From positions 124,001 to 188,000 of the forward strand of contig SSNU01000317.1 of NCBI GenBank assembly GCA_012064415.1: a stretch of DNA of 64,000 nt, in the 5' to 3' direction. The position numbers were made by a program, and so were the translations under genes. Source of the stretch: Gyrodactylus bullatarudis. Its lineage: Eukaryota > Platyhelminthes > Monogenea > Gyrodactylidea > Gyrodactylidae. The notes below the pieces were generated by a model. That model did no database searches, was not told the DNA's origin, and was given only the letters and a program-made list of their open reading frames with translations. Numbering within the stretch: the first letter of the stretch is position 1; each line of letters starts with the position of its first letter. Below are positions 50,301-63,479 of the stretch, piece by piece.

Positions 50301-52604
50301 AGAATAGTGGCAAATCACTATGAAGGAATCATCGTCACAAACTCGAAATAGCCTTTTAAAACTTTCCATGATCTGAATTTTCTTGTAATATGAGTCGAAA
50401 AAAGAATCAATAGAAAATATCGAAATGAAATATGAATAGAGATTTTGAAAAAAACCAATCAATAGGCTTTTAACAGGATTCGGATAGAAAATTATTTAAA
50501 TTGAAATAAAAGAGCAAGCAGTAACAGAATCCTGATACGTGAAATAAAGGAATAGAATAATCAACTTATTTTCAGAAAAAAATATGCAATTTTTCTTACG
50601 AGACTATCAAAATTTTAAATTCTTTAGAATCAATACAAACATACACATAATTTATCACTTGTCGACATGAGAAATTTTTGTCATTTATGGAAACTTTAAA
50701 GGACTAATGACCGGCACTATTTACTGAAGATGATGAACAGTTAATATAATCAGGACATGAAAAGTTATAAAACCAAGCCATTATTTTAAATGTAGTCTTA
50801 GTAGTTTTCTATGATCGCATATTTGCAAGAAATAAGTTTTGATCATAAAACATCATGTTGTATTTATAAAATATTCAAAATAGATTTATAATGAAGATAT
50901 TTTCATGGATAATAAATCAAAACTCACTTTGAACATCATTCCGAATCAGTTCCGAACGAATTGAACCATCCTTAGCTTAGAGTAATGATAAATTTTAGCA
51001 GTATTTAATGCGAAGAGTTAGTTATTTTTTCAAAATGTTCAAATGTGTTTCCCTTTACTGGGTTTAGCTTCTTTCCTCGTGTTCCTTTACAATTTGATTG
51101 GTTCAAGAAAGTAACCAATCAGAATCCATCTGTTTCATCATCATGCATCAATTTGAAAAGTATGTATACCTCATTTAAGTTTTGCAAGCAAGGTATGGTT
51201 AGAATGATGTAAACTGAATACTTTTCTCTGTCTTGTATGATATGGTGATTACATGTTGGCTTTGGCTCTATATTTGTTGTACTTCTAACCTTCCATCTGT
51301 TTTCGTATATTCTCTCAGAGAAAATAAAGTGATTTATTTCTCAAACATTAGAGTTGATATTTGAAGATATTATTTAAGAGCTTTATTTTTATCAGTCAAT
51401 TTAATCCAGATTGACCTCATCTTTACAGGGAAAGCTTTAAAATAAGGTGGACAAAAGTATTCAATGGATTGAATGAAAAGAAATGTCCTAAAACGAGAAA
51501 TTCTATCACGAGATCCTAATCTAAACATAATGGAAACCCCAAGAAAACGATTATAATAATTATTAAATTCTATTACGCCTCTTAGATGATTTTTACATGT
51601 AAATGGATATAAAAGTACGATGATTATTAATTTCAGGCAAACCCAAACGATTAGCTTACATAACAAAGGTACGTAGAGAATAGGAAGGATAAATGAAATA
51701 TATATAGCCTGGAAGTAAGAAAACTATGTAAATACTTTACATTTTAAATTTAAAATCTTTCTTTAACCCTTAAAAGTAGTTCAAGAGTTTTCAATCTAAA
51801 GTTGGCTATCTTTGTAGCTTTAGAAGATAGGGGTCATGCGATTGCATAATTGAATATTACAGGTATGATTACTGGATATAAGTTATCGTATTTTTCAATA
51901 TGAACTCGAGAAATGTGTTTTTAAAGCATTAATTTTTGGGACTCGTTGGATAATATCAAGTAGATATTCAGAACTTTATTTTTTGTGAAAATTCATTGAA
52001 AATCTGTTAGAAAATATAAAGTAGAAGCATTTTCGAAACAATTTCCATTACAAATTAATTCTTAAAAAGGATGGTTTTATTTAAACAAAATTGCAGGCGG
52101 TTTCACTAGTTTTACGAAATTTCATCCTATTCTATACCTATACTTTGCTAAAATTAATCTATTGATAGTTTGTTCTAGAGATAGGGTTGTCGATTACATT
52201 TTTTGTGATCACATAAAAATAATTATTTATAAAGCTCTTCTTGAATTTTAGAAAAAAATTTTCAAATTTATTGCAATGATAGCACTAATACTATTGTCTA
52301 CTAAAAGTTCAATACTGTATTGACAAAGGATTGTAAAAGAATAATTATGTCTCAGAAAGGTAATAATCATTAAGAAACTTCAACCATAGATTGAAAAAAT
52401 ACATTCTCGGTCGTTCAAAAAACATTTGAAATATAGTTCCGAAAAAAACAAAAAGTGTTACATGAAGGATTTGGTCAAAATTAATTATTTTTTATAATTT
52501 ATCTACCACGCTTAGAACATAGAAAAAAAATCATTTGCTCGTAACAGTTGGATGAATGCGTTATAATAAATTTTCCATACAAAATAATCGTGCTAGAATA
52601 TAAA

Positions 52605-52860
52605 GCTAGTTGGCATGAAGATGAGAATTTACTATTTTTACAAAAAACTCAATAGTTTTCTCCAGATAATCAAGAAAAAATTAATTTTTGAATTCCATGA
52701 TGAAATGAACTCAAGAGTTGTTGATATAAAAAGAAATTCGATCGGGCCAAAACTAGGCCATTTTACGAATTCCAGATCGAGATTACGTTTCTTTGAACTT
52801 TTTGGGCTTATTCGAAACTTTTGTCTTATCAGTATCGATTTAAACTTTTAATTTCGATAA
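52605..52860 (+). repeat. Single arm related to the foldback at 36122
   Basis: It begins AAAGCTAGTTGGCATGAAG. AACTCAATAG, GATAATCAAGAAAAAATT, GATGAAATGAAC and CCAAAACTAGGCCATTTT follow in the same order as in the left arm at 36132-36290. No inverted partner was found nearby. Confidence 0.55.
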
Positions 52861-55228
52861 ATATTTTTAGCTTTAATGTTGAAAATATAGTAAATATTCA
52901 ACTAGTATTGAATTTTGAAGATTCTTCTAATTTCCCTTTTAAACCCTCAGTTTTTATTGATTTTAAAGATTTAATTTTATTCGAAATCTTCGAAATTGAT
53001 CGAATATATTTTTCAGAATTCATTTCTTAATCCTCGCGCTCGATGTGGGATCCATATTGACTCCTAAGATGACTCTTTTTCAAAACACGATATTTTAGCT
53101 TATCCTCAAGCAAATAAAGATGAACAAGATTATTATTTACGCATTGGTCAACAAAGGCAGAAAACTTATCGGCCCGTTTCATAATGTGTGATTCGAAAAA
53201 ACTTCTTCAAATGCTCATTTTTAAATTTGAAAATATGTATTTTAATGTAAGAAATTTTTTCTATTAATTTTGAAATATTCAAACATAATTTGGATGTAAA
53301 GTTATCTTTATGATTTGAAGTTTATTTTCAAATAAGTTGAGTCTATTTTACACCCAAATTAAAAACACAAATAAAATTTATTTTTGAATTTTGTTTTTTT
53401 CAAAAACCTTGTCACAGCAATCAATAAATAGTTTTTTATTTTCCATATGAGGTCAAAACTAAGGAAGTTTTTGATAATATTTGACAGGATTATCAAAACT
53501 AATTATCATCTGATACTCACGAGTATCAATAAAATCATGCAGATTATGACGCCCAAGTTATAGATATTGATGCAATGAAATATCGTTTGTTTTTTCATTC
53601 CTTCTTTCAATTTTTAAGCATAAATATATATCATTATTTATCTCTTACAAGAAGCCTAGATAGAAGAGATATAATATGATATTCTATTTTTGTCGAGAAA
53701 CCTAGGTGAAATTCTTTTTGCTATTACAAGTGCAATTAATCATTTCTTTTAAAATGTGTATTAGCACACTGAGTGGAATATTCGCTTCTATTACATGCAA
53801 TCAAATAAGGGAGTTGTAAAAAGACTTTAAATACTCTGGAGAAACTTGCTTGTTTGATTTCTATAATCTGTGAGAAGAAAATCTCCAGCTTCAAGTGTAG
53901 TAGGATAGGGTGAAATTTTTAACCTTATATTTTATACCAACTTTTCTGATAGAACTACCAATTCTAAGCATTATTTTGTATTGAAGCATGTGTCGTAAAT
54001 GCTTCACTATTATGTCATTCAGTTTTAAAATCCAGAATTTTTCGAATCGCCCCTCAATTTTCAATGAATTTTTACTAGGCAATCACTAAAATCCGGAATA
54101 TCTTGGCCATTTAATGAATTTCTTCAAAAATAGTAATCTTATCATCGTGAGGGCCTTCATGGTGAATTCCGTTGTTTTATCATCTCCGTGGGATATTGTG
54201 GGAAAAATGGGCAACGAAATAATGGAGAATGACTTTCACGCTTTAAGTCATTTGTCCCCTCTTATTTTGCAGTATTTTTTTCTGAATGACAAAGAGGAAC
54301 ATCGAGGAAATGAAAACGAATCCCTTGCTGTGAGTTTTCTTGCCATCAATAATAAAAAGACCAACACGATTCAAAATAAACTTAGAGAGAAATAAGAGGG
54401 GGCATCTGTTCTCTAATTTAACCCTTAATTTTATCAGAAAAGTTAGTACTCTCGTGAGTTGTTTGGAGGAGAAAAGCCTAATGAGACCACACTTTATGTA
54501 GCAGGTACTAAAGAAATTTTTAAATTTAGAAAATATTTTTGAAAATAAATGCCCGTATTTATGAGAGCAGAACTCTTTCTTAATCAGACATGTATAAACT
54601 CTATATTCCCATTTTCCATAACCTAGCCATCCTCTTTTTTATTTCTGCAATCAGAAATTTTATGATCCCACTTCATTTAGATGAAAAGCCTCTTCGATGA
54701 TAAGCTCTCCTTACGCAAATGTACTTTCAGATTTGATTGCTACTTTAATCGAATCGGGAAAAAACTCCTTCCCCACATTGAATGTATAGCATCATTGGAA
54801 AGACAATGTGTAAATACAACTAATCTGTTGTAAAAATAAATATATATAGTAGTTGGCACTAACTCCAAAATAAGTTTTTGATTTTCAGACTGATATGATG
54901 AAGAAACATCCCTTGTAATGGATGAATGTTGAAAATAACCATTGGAAACGTCAGGTGACCCAAATTGACGAAAAGGTTAGCAATGAAAATTTAAATTGTC
55001 TTAACGCACAAAAACAAATAGCCAACCCAGTTGATAGGGGTGTAACAAAACCATGCTGTTAAGCATAGAAGACTATTGGAATAATTTTATAATTATATAT
55101 CCCCTTGAAATTTGAATGATACCTTTGATAAATTGTCAGTCTGGCTTTGAATAAAAAAAGTCTACAAATTCTTTAGTGTCTTATGACCTTTTTAGAAAGA
55201 ATCTAAATTAAGCATCAAAAAATGGAAG

Positions 55229-55432
55229 TTTTTAGACATCAAACCTACTAGCAAAGCGTGGTCACAGGTAATTACATATCCATTAGAAATACGTTACTTG
55301 ATAGATAAGCAATTCCGTAAAAGAGTCAACTAATATTCAACGGTGGCCGATTTTTAACATCTAGGTGTGAGAAGACAATCTCTATCATTAGACGTGTGAC
55401 TACACTTTGCTAGTAGGTTTTATGTCTAAAAT
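55229..55432. mobile_element. MITE, copy 2 of the GTGTGGTCACA family
   Basis: Left end is TTTTAGACATCAAACCTACT followed by AGCAAAGCGTGGTCACA. Right end is the reverse complement, GTGACTACACTTTGCTAGTA then GGTTTTATGTCTAAAA. The arms match over about 37 bases with few differences, so this is the better-preserved copy. A partial end of the same type lies near 54482-54510. Confidence 0.8.
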
Positions 55433-57119
55433 CACTGTAATTTCTACATTGTAATTATTCAAATGGAAGTTTATCTGTGGGAACTAAAATGGAATTTGAT
55501 CAAGGCTTAGTTAAAGATATCCTATAGTAAATAATAAAAAGAAGATGATACCAAAACTAAGGTTACCCATAGGTTCCTATAGGTTTGAGAATTTACTATT
55601 TCTATGAAAAATTCTCCGGATAGTCAGGAAGATAAAAAACTTAGACCATTCATCTTGAAAAAATTCTCGTAAAATTTACTATCTCAAAGCCAAAACTTCT
55701 AGAAGAGGCTCTGAAAAGAGATTAGCTATATTAAAATTATTATTCAATCTAAAAGTTAAACTGTTTTTTTATTTTTTAAATTTTAAACCCTGTTTTTGAT
55801 CCATACTCTGAGATCTGATCTTGATCGAAAAAACTGGTTCGTTTGATTAAATGCCTTTCATACAGTTCTTCTTCTTGGTTCGCCTTGTAATTTGTTAACT
55901 TATTTCTAATTAACTTAATAATTCAGAAAAGGCTTTACTTGAAATCTTGATAACATATTTTGATTAAAACAGTACCTTTATAGAATTATTTGCCTCTCAC
56001 TTGTTTCAAGTGGTTTTACTCTTAGTTGAATTTAAATACAAATTTAAATATATATAGTATTTGTGTGTTTAAAGATATATAAACTGTATATAACTAATAT
56101 TTATTAAATACTGTATGAATGATGAGGATGCTTTTGAAAAAGGTTGATACAATATTTACAAGCAGGTTGTTAGGATAATAAAACAAATTCGATCTAGATC
56201 AGAGTAAAATATAGATAGATTTAATACCTATTTCTGTAAGAAAAATAAATCTATATTTAAAAATGATTATAATGGGAACATGCGAAAAAGAAAAAATTAA
56301 AAAATCTTCAAGATTTTTTAAAACATCATAATATAAGTATAAGAATCTAATAAGTAATTCAAAAATCATTCTGGTTACTAGTGAAGGTCTAAAAAATTTT
56401 TAAAAATCGAATATTATTTTTTTCTACTCAATGATATTTTCCACTTTTGTGGAGAATTTTTCGGTGATTTCGGTGATGTGCTTGTTAAAAGATTCTACAA
56501 TAGAATTTTCGAGTTATTCGGTAAAAACTGGAAACCCGACTTGCTGTGCTTTGCCTTTCAATAAAGAAGAACATGAATGAATGTACATATCTCTACATAA
56601 AATATAATTCTTTTGTTAATATTTTAATTGAGAAATGGCATAATCTTGCTCAGGAATAAATTCTCAACAAAAGAGTAATGCCTGTTATGAGGACAATTTC
56701 TTAGCTCCTCACTTTAAACTTTTACAAAAAAAATTCACTCTCCAAGAATGTGACAATCTTAATGATCTTAAATCTATAATTTCTCATATAAGATCTAAAA
56801 TTGACTATTCAAAATCCCTTCTTTACCCCCACCTTCATTAATCTTATCTTTTTGATCGAATATTTATTTGAAAATATCATGGAATTTCAGTATCTGACTT
56901 TTCGACTGCTCCTAACTTAAGTAGAGGAAATAGTGAAGTTTGACTATTTATGAGCCAACACTGCAGATTTTCCAATGACGAGGTCGATCTGTTATTTTAA
57001 CTATTCAAAAAACTTATTTTGTGATAATTTATTTATAATAATGATTTTCTTTTAAATTTAATAAATGTATAATTTCAAAGAAAAAAGTAATGGGAAAGTT
57101 TCCCTTGACTCTTCTAGTT

Positions 57120-57339
57120 TCTGAGCTAAAGTTGGTTCATATGAAGTTGGGAATCTATGATTTTTACAGAAATTTCGATATTTTTATCAAGAATTTGTAT
57201 TCTTTAAAGATTTTTTGGAATCCTACTCATGTTGCCCACTTTCACGATTTGAAGATAAAAATTCTGAAAAAAATTATTTTAATGAAAAATATGGCCATTT
57301 TTCAAATTTCATTTTGGCGCCAAAATTCCATTTTTTCGA
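57120..57339 (+). repeat. Repeat arm abutting the 3' end of PLE copy A
   Basis: This forward-oriented arm begins near 57128 (AAAGTTGGTTCATATGAAG) and includes TTTTTTGGAATCCTACTCATG, CACGATTTGAAG, GGCCATTTTTCAAATTTC and TTTTGGCGCCAAAATTCC. It stops where the PLE frame begins on the opposite strand. Relative to the arm at 59376-59671 it lies in inverted orientation. Confidence 0.75.
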
Positions 57340-59375
57340 ACGTAAGAAGAACCAGAATTACATTTGAACAAGTATATAACTCCTTTTCTTTCAAGCCAAG
57401 GGATTGAATCCTTGTTCAAATCGGGAATTAATTTCGTTGTTCTGGGAAGTACCTGAAGTTTATGACCAGGAAATACTCGTTTGGTTATTTCAAATAACTT
57501 ATTATTGAGTATCTGATGCGCAGCATCTCCTTTAAACGGCAACTTGAGATAAATCGGGGTTAATTTTTCGACCTCTGCATCAACTTTCACGCGTATATTT
57601 GAATGCTTTAAAATGAACGATTCAGGATAACCATCTTTTATTAAAAGATCGATAAGAATGCGCTTATCCTCTGATTTATTACATTCAGACGAGATTCTCT
57701 CGATTTTTAGAAATTCATTTCGCACAAGACTTTTCTTTTGACACACTGGGCTGAAACTGAGGAATGGCAAAAACTGCGAAGGAACAGATTTCTTTCTGTA
57801 TATCTTAGTATTTAATACGTCGTTTTCCTTTGTAACCAAAACATCGAGAAAGTTCAATGTATTGTCTTGCTCATCATCTTTTGTAAAGGCCATGCTGGGA
57901 TGTATTGAATTCAAAATTTCCAGAATAATCTCAGTATCAGCACTTTGATCAAGAACCATAAAAGTATCATCAAGATAACGGACATAGAGACGTGACTCCT
58001 TGATCAGATCATTCATACTACTGGCTTCAAGGGAGGCAAGAAAAATGTCTGCCAGTAAAGGACCAATAGGGCTTCGCATTGCAACACCATCAACTTGTCT
58101 GTAGAAGGAACCACTGAACTTTATAAACTTCAATGTTTCTGCTAAGGGAAAATTAGTAAATAGAGAGCTGACATCGAACGAAACCATTTTTGAGGATTGA
58201 AAATTGACATCTCTCAGCTTTGAGACAAATTCAACTGAGTTTTTGACTGAATGACAACATAAGATTTCAGTCAATCATTTCACGACTTTGTGTTGAGGGG
58301 TAGCTGACATGTCCAGTATCGGACGATACTTAAATCCATTTTCCGCGTCTTTGTGAACTTTTGGAAGAGAATAGTGCCTGCCAATTTCGTCAGACGTTGG
58401 CTTGATTGATTTCGCGGTCGCCTCATCGATGTAACCCTTTTCCAGAAGGTTGTCAACTTTCTTAATGATTGCCATGTCGAAACATTTGATCCTTCTCTCC
58501 GCCGTTGCCTTGTCGGTGGGTCGAAATCTTAATCTGTCTGAAAGTATTGCTTTTCCTTTCTGAATGTAGTCACTCTTTGAAACCACTGCAATACCTATCC
58601 CTTTATCCAAATGGCATAGTAAGATGTCCGGATCCTTCCTTAGGTCATTCAACGCGTCAAAATGAGCTCTTGTCAAGTATGGAAATTCGATCTTCTTCTG
58701 TTTGAATTGTTGCCAAGCATCATTTGTCACGGTATTGAAACGATTTCTGGCGTTTTCCGAGATAGCAGTAATACGACTTGTATGGTCTAAGAATGTTTCA
58801 AATCCAATGTCTGTTCCAACTTGAACCCTGGTTTTGTTAGGAATACAAAATTTAGGTCCAAGACTTAACACTTGTTTTGCATACAAAGAAAGGAGCTTAT
58901 CTGTAAAATTAAAAACAGTTGAATCAAACTTTGGAAAAATTGCATCATCTTTATGTTCTAAAACAGATTTGAAAAATTGAGTTTTCTTTCTCTCATGCTT
59001 TTTTGAAGCAATTCCATTGATGACAGTTAAAAGTCTATCCAAAGCTTCATCGGGAATAGGACTCATGGCATTGCAGGCTGATGCCTGTTGGAAACGCAAA
59101 TCTTCTACTTGAACTTTAATCTCGACAATCCATTTCCTGACGAGTTCTGAGGCGTTTTCTATTGTCATAGGAAGACGAGAATTTTTGACCTTTGTCCAAA
59201 TGAAGCTATTAAACTTTTCCAATTCCAAACAGTGAGAATAAAATTCCAGTCTTGCAAGCTGTTCCGATAGTTTATTTGTAATGCGTAAGTACTTGTTATA
59301 GGGAAGAGAAGAAATCGGGATATTATCATTTTGTGGGAAATATTGCCGAACTTCTTCAAATATTTTAAACTATCG
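57340..59375 (-). mobile_element. Penelope-like element copy A, RT with TGA and internal deletion
   Basis: The minus-strand frame runs from about 59375 to 57340, interrupted once by TGA at about 58275. N-terminal part: LGPKFCIPN, CHLDKGIGIAVV, then HYSLPKVHKD and YRPILDMSATPQHK. Reverse transcriptase core: VSFDVSSLFTNFPL, QVDGVAMRSPIGPLLAD and the catalytic YLDDTF. C-terminal part: LNFLDVLV, KIYRKKS, SFSP and IYLFKCNSGSSYV. These are the family signatures of PLE reverse transcriptases. Compared with copy B, Trp after the QHKVVK-like segment has become TGA, and about 45 residues around the SLFTN-to-QVDG interval are missing. The frame ends just before where a GIY-YIG endonuclease would start and runs into the repeat arm. 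Dead copy. Confidence 0.9.
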
Positions 59376-59671
59376 AAATTTCATTGATTTTCAAGTAGTG
59401 AAAATGATCGAAAAAATGAAATTCAGCTCCCATACGATAATAACGCTATGCATCAGATAAGATTCAGTTGAATTGATTTTCTTGTCTAATCTTGATCCTG
59501 AAATACCTCTTTTGATCAACCTCCAACTTTGAAATCAATAAAAATTTTCGGTTCAGAGTTCGAAATAATGGGACTGTGGCGGATTTTGCGAATTTGAAAA
59601 ATGACCATATTTTCATAAAAATAATTTTTTTCAGAAATTTTCTCTTCAAGTCGTAAATGTGGGCAACATGA
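59376..59671 (-). repeat. Repeat arm abutting the 5' end of PLE copy A
   Basis: Read on the minus strand it goes from CTCATGTTGCCCACATTTAC through a degenerate GGCGCC core and TTGATTTCAAAGTTGGAGG to GGGAGCTGAATTTC, GATCATTTTCAC and ATCAATGAAATTTCGATAG, directly before the PLE frame. The first ~100 bases of the arm are missing where it meets PLE copy B. Confidence 0.75.
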
Positions 59672-60275
59672 GAGGCAACATGTCAGCAAGCAAAGGGCCA
59701 ATTGGACTCCATCTATTTGTTTAAAGTAGCATCCACCAAATCGAAAACTAATATTCCTCATCGAGTTCCAAGACTAAATTTGGTGGGATCCTACAAATAG
59801 ACGGAAATTCATTGAGTTTCTCATCAATAAACTTAACGGTTTCTCCTAGCGGGAAATTGGTAAACAGGGAGCTAACATCGAACGACACCAATTTGAACGA
59901 TTCAAACTTTAATACAAATTCCATCGAATTCTTGACAGACTGCTTGCATACTTCATTTCGTAATGGGGTCAAGATTTCAGTTAGCCATTCGACAATCTTA
60001 TACTGGGGTGTAGCAGGCATGTCAAGAATTGGTCTATTTTGCAAAACTTTGGATAAATCCTTGTGGACCTTGCGGAGTAGGTACAATCTGCCAATTTCAT
60101 TTGATTTTGGTCTTAGCGATCGTCTCATCGATTTTACCTGCCAAAAGTAGGGAATCAACTCTCTTAGTTAAGGCAATTTCAAGTCCTTTGTTTCTTGTCT
60201 GGGCTTTGGCTGCATCAGTAGGTCATCGACGAATTCGGTAATTTTTGACAATTTGAACTGATCTCGGATCATCCG
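59672..60275 (-). mobile_element. Penelope-like element copy B fragment
   Basis: This is a middle piece of the same PLE family with at least two frameshifts. It covers YRIRR (with a stop), LLLAGKIDE, NEIGRLYLLRKVHKD, RPILDMPATPQYK, EWLTEILTPLRNE, VSFDVSSLFTNFPLGE and FRFGGCYFKQIDGV. It keeps the Trp and the segment deleted in copy A. It is cut off at 59672 by the arm belonging to copy A. Beyond 60276 a short stretch resembles the 5' flank of copy A (GATTAATTTTCAAGCAGTAA). Confidence 0.85.
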
Positions 60276-62200
60276 GATTGATTAATTTTCAAGCAGTAAA
60301 AATAGTCGAAAAATAGAAAGTAGACTTTCCCACGAAAATAGAGCGTTTCTTAAAATACTTCAAAAAATCTTGATGGGTCAAAAAACGTTTTTAATTTGAA
60401 AATGTTCACAATTTTGTTTATCTTTTTCCAGAAGCATAGAAAGGTATTTTCAAGCGAAATTTGGTCGAATTATTTTAAAATACTTGAAGATTAGATTTTT
60501 CATATCGATGGGCGATTTAAGTTATTTTTCTAATAAGTACCCAATATCTTAGTGATTCAGATTTATGGCTGAAAAATAAAGATTAACCATAAGTCAGTTA
60601 AATTAGAGAATGCAAAGGTTTACTATTAATATTTTTGCTGTTTTTTTTTTAATTGAATAAAGTACTCTGACATGGTTTATGTCTATCATAAAAGGAGAAA
60701 GATGTATTTCAATCTGGCTTCCGTAGTTAGGGCTCCGTTTTCCATTGTTTGAATAATACAAGTAGCTTTAAATAATATTTAGACTGATTTTCAAATTTGA
60801 TCTTTTATTTGGTCAACAATTGATTAGGATAATCTAAGCATTAAATTTTACTTAATTTTCATTCCTCTTTCATCCTTTATATAGTAATAATAATTAAATT
60901 AAATATTATAAGATTTAAACGAGATCGGTACAAAGCTTTTGCTGACGTGAACTGATGTGCCCTTGAGAATTTTAGTAAGCAAATTTAAAAATTAATTTTA
61001 TTTTGTTTATATCAACAAATTAATTAGGAAATTTTTTTAAAGATAGACATACTACGTAATTCAACTTCTTGAGTTTTTGCTTTCATTTCATAAAAATAAG
61101 ACATGAAGAAAATAATCCTATTGAACTTTATGTTTAAAATTTCTTTAAATATGGATAATTTAAGTTACGCCTTGATTTTTCAATGAATTTTTCCTGCATG
61201 AAATGAAAAATATTTTTAATATTGGATATTTTATGAACTTTTATTGTTGTGGCATGATGATGAGTCAAAATGCATACCAAAGATGTATGCTTAAATTAAT
61301 TCTAAATTTTCTGAGAGTTTTTTTCATACTAGTCACGGTGGAATCCATTTGTATTCAGTGAAATATGGGTTAATCCACTACCAAATAAGACGAAACTGTG
61401 GTATGTAATACCAAAGCACCTAAGATTGAGATAATTCTACAAACTTCCCGAATCAAATTAATATAAAAAAAATGATTTAAATAAACGCAACATCAATTTT
61501 TTCGAATTTAGTTTAACAGAGCTTAAAGAATCTAATTATAATGGAAGTATCAAGATCTGATTTTTGCCGGCCTATAAATGAATGAAATTTTTTATTTAAA
61601 TCTAATATTATGAGTCTATTAAAATTTTAATTTTAATCCATTTTTATTTATCCATGGAAATTAATAATGAGATTCATGATTCTCGGCTCCCTACTCAGAC
61701 CTAACAGTTGCGGTGAAAAAATTCCACAATTCATGATTTACACAGTGTAGGTTTTGAATTCTGAAAATTGAATTTTCACTTACAAACAGTCTTCAATGAG
61801 AAGTTTAAGTTGGAAAATCAGAGAAACTTTCACCGTAGATTCCATAAAACTGCCATTATTTTGACTGATATTTTGAATATGTAACATTTTCGTTAGAGAC
61901 TCGAAGAGAATAAGACAGAGAAATAGATTTAAATACTTTTGTACCTCTTATTCTAAGCCCAAGTTGGATAAAAATGATTGGTGCCATTTAATAGTTTAGT
62001 CACCTGTTCAAAATAAAAGAATTTTCTACAACTTTATAGTCTGAAATTATTCTTTTTCTGCCTTTACGGGTAGATTTTTTGATTACTTTATTTAATCTAA
62101 ATCTACTTGAATTAGGAAAAAAACTAATAACAAAGCAAGAACTGCTATTTTCAATTTAGAGTGACATTTCTCTAACCCCGTAAGTAATCTCAAATCTTGA
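60276..62200. other. AT-rich non-genic DNA with a remnant arm
   Basis: The first ~70 bases resemble the PLE 5' flank. After that I see no gene, no clear repeat and no RNA gene. Confidence 0.45.
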
Positions 62201-62395
62201 GTTGGCATTAAATTCCCATTTTTTCATACATTGAATGAGAAAATTTTTATTGATTTCAACGAGAGAAGGTGTCAAATCAAAATGATAGAGGCAAATCACT
62301 TAATCTGATATAAAGGAGTTGAATTTCTTGATCATTTTCACTACTTGAAAACAAATGAGATTCGACGGTCTGTTAAATTGTAGGTTTTTTTCAAA
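62201..62395 (+). repeat. Partial dispersed repeat arm
   Basis: GAGTTGGCATTAAATTCCCA, TTGATTTCAACGAGAG and GATCATTTTCACTACTTG match the inner half of the arm consensus seen at 42847 and 59376. The outer half is missing. Confidence 0.55.
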
Positions 62396-63479
62396 GTTAA
62401 TTTCTATGAAGGTGTAAATTTTTGCGCTGACTCCAAATCTGTTCTCAGATCTGAAAAATTCTCAATAATTTCTGAGATAATTGGAAAAATCAAAAATTCC
62501 CAAAAATTTCAAATTTCCCAAATTTTGTAAATTAATTGTCGCAAAAACCGTAAATGTTTTCCTGTTTTTTTGCGATTTGATAAATCATTAAATTCTGCGC
62601 CGTTCGATATAAAAATTAAAATTATGTAATAGAAAGAACTCAATATTTGAAACTGAATATATTTTTTTCAAAGTTCTTCTTTAATCATGGTTATTAATAA
62701 GTTATGAATTTTTCCATAATGACATCTGGGTTCAAAAGTTATAAGGTCTTAAAATGTATGATTCGAAAAATAAATTATTGATATATTCTTGTAGCATGAC
62801 ATTTTATTCATATCACTGATCTAAATCAACATTTGATTTTCATTGTCTAACAATTTACTCAGCTCAAAAATAACCATTGATATTATCTCGGTGTTTTAGT
62901 TCAATTTCAACATTTGATTTATGTAAGATTTTTTGTTAAATCCGCAATAAAGTATCAAAACAATACCTTAAAATTGAAAAATATTATTTTTCAAATTTTT
63001 AAGATCTTTAAAAATATTATTTGGGTATTTTTTCAATATCAATGAAGAATTGATAACTTCTTGATTTCGGCATATGCAAAGACTATTTCTGGAACATCTT
63101 TAATCATGATTAATCTACATATTTGACTAAAAAACTAGTCGTGAGAATTCAATTATTCTGTAATTAGAATCTATTTACCATATTCCTGAAGAAAATAGCA
63201 TCAACAAGATACTCTCTTTAATAGGATATATTTTTACATTTATTTATATAAATATCCTATCCTAAAGCAGTATAAAAACCATTTTGATAGAATAACCTTT
63301 ACAAGATGTTCTTGTTTTGATATATAGAATTCATATTATCTTTTTTTTCCTATCCCAGAATACATAAATGGAGATTCCAAAAATAGTGATAATCATCAAA
63401 TTTACCAAGGAATTTTTATGGTCAACAAACATTCATCTCGTTGTATTCTGGCACCATTTCAATATTATTAAATGCTCAC

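Larger units (their letters stand above)
44991..57119. other. 12-kb gene-poor AT-rich region
   Basis: I find no host gene I can support. Recognisable items are two copies of a MITE (about 47160-47345 and 55229-55432), a divergent single repeat arm (52605-52860) and part of another near 55590. Short open frames at 48950, 49928, 51370 and 54114 have no recognisable similarity. Confidence 0.45.

Noticed and set aside
51370..51666. 98-codon minus-strand frame considered as another LINE C-terminal relic
   Set aside because: None of the LINE landmark motifs (YLDYGSG, LRRIS, LPLRTRF) could be found in it.
54114..54395. 93-codon open frame on the plus strand
   Set aside because: Composition looks random, with no motif or neighbour that supports it. 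Not annotated as a gene.
58275..59228. Annotating PLE copy A as two adjacent genes split near 58275
   Set aside because: The two frames are collinear parts of one reverse transcriptase, separated by a single TGA where copy B has Trp.
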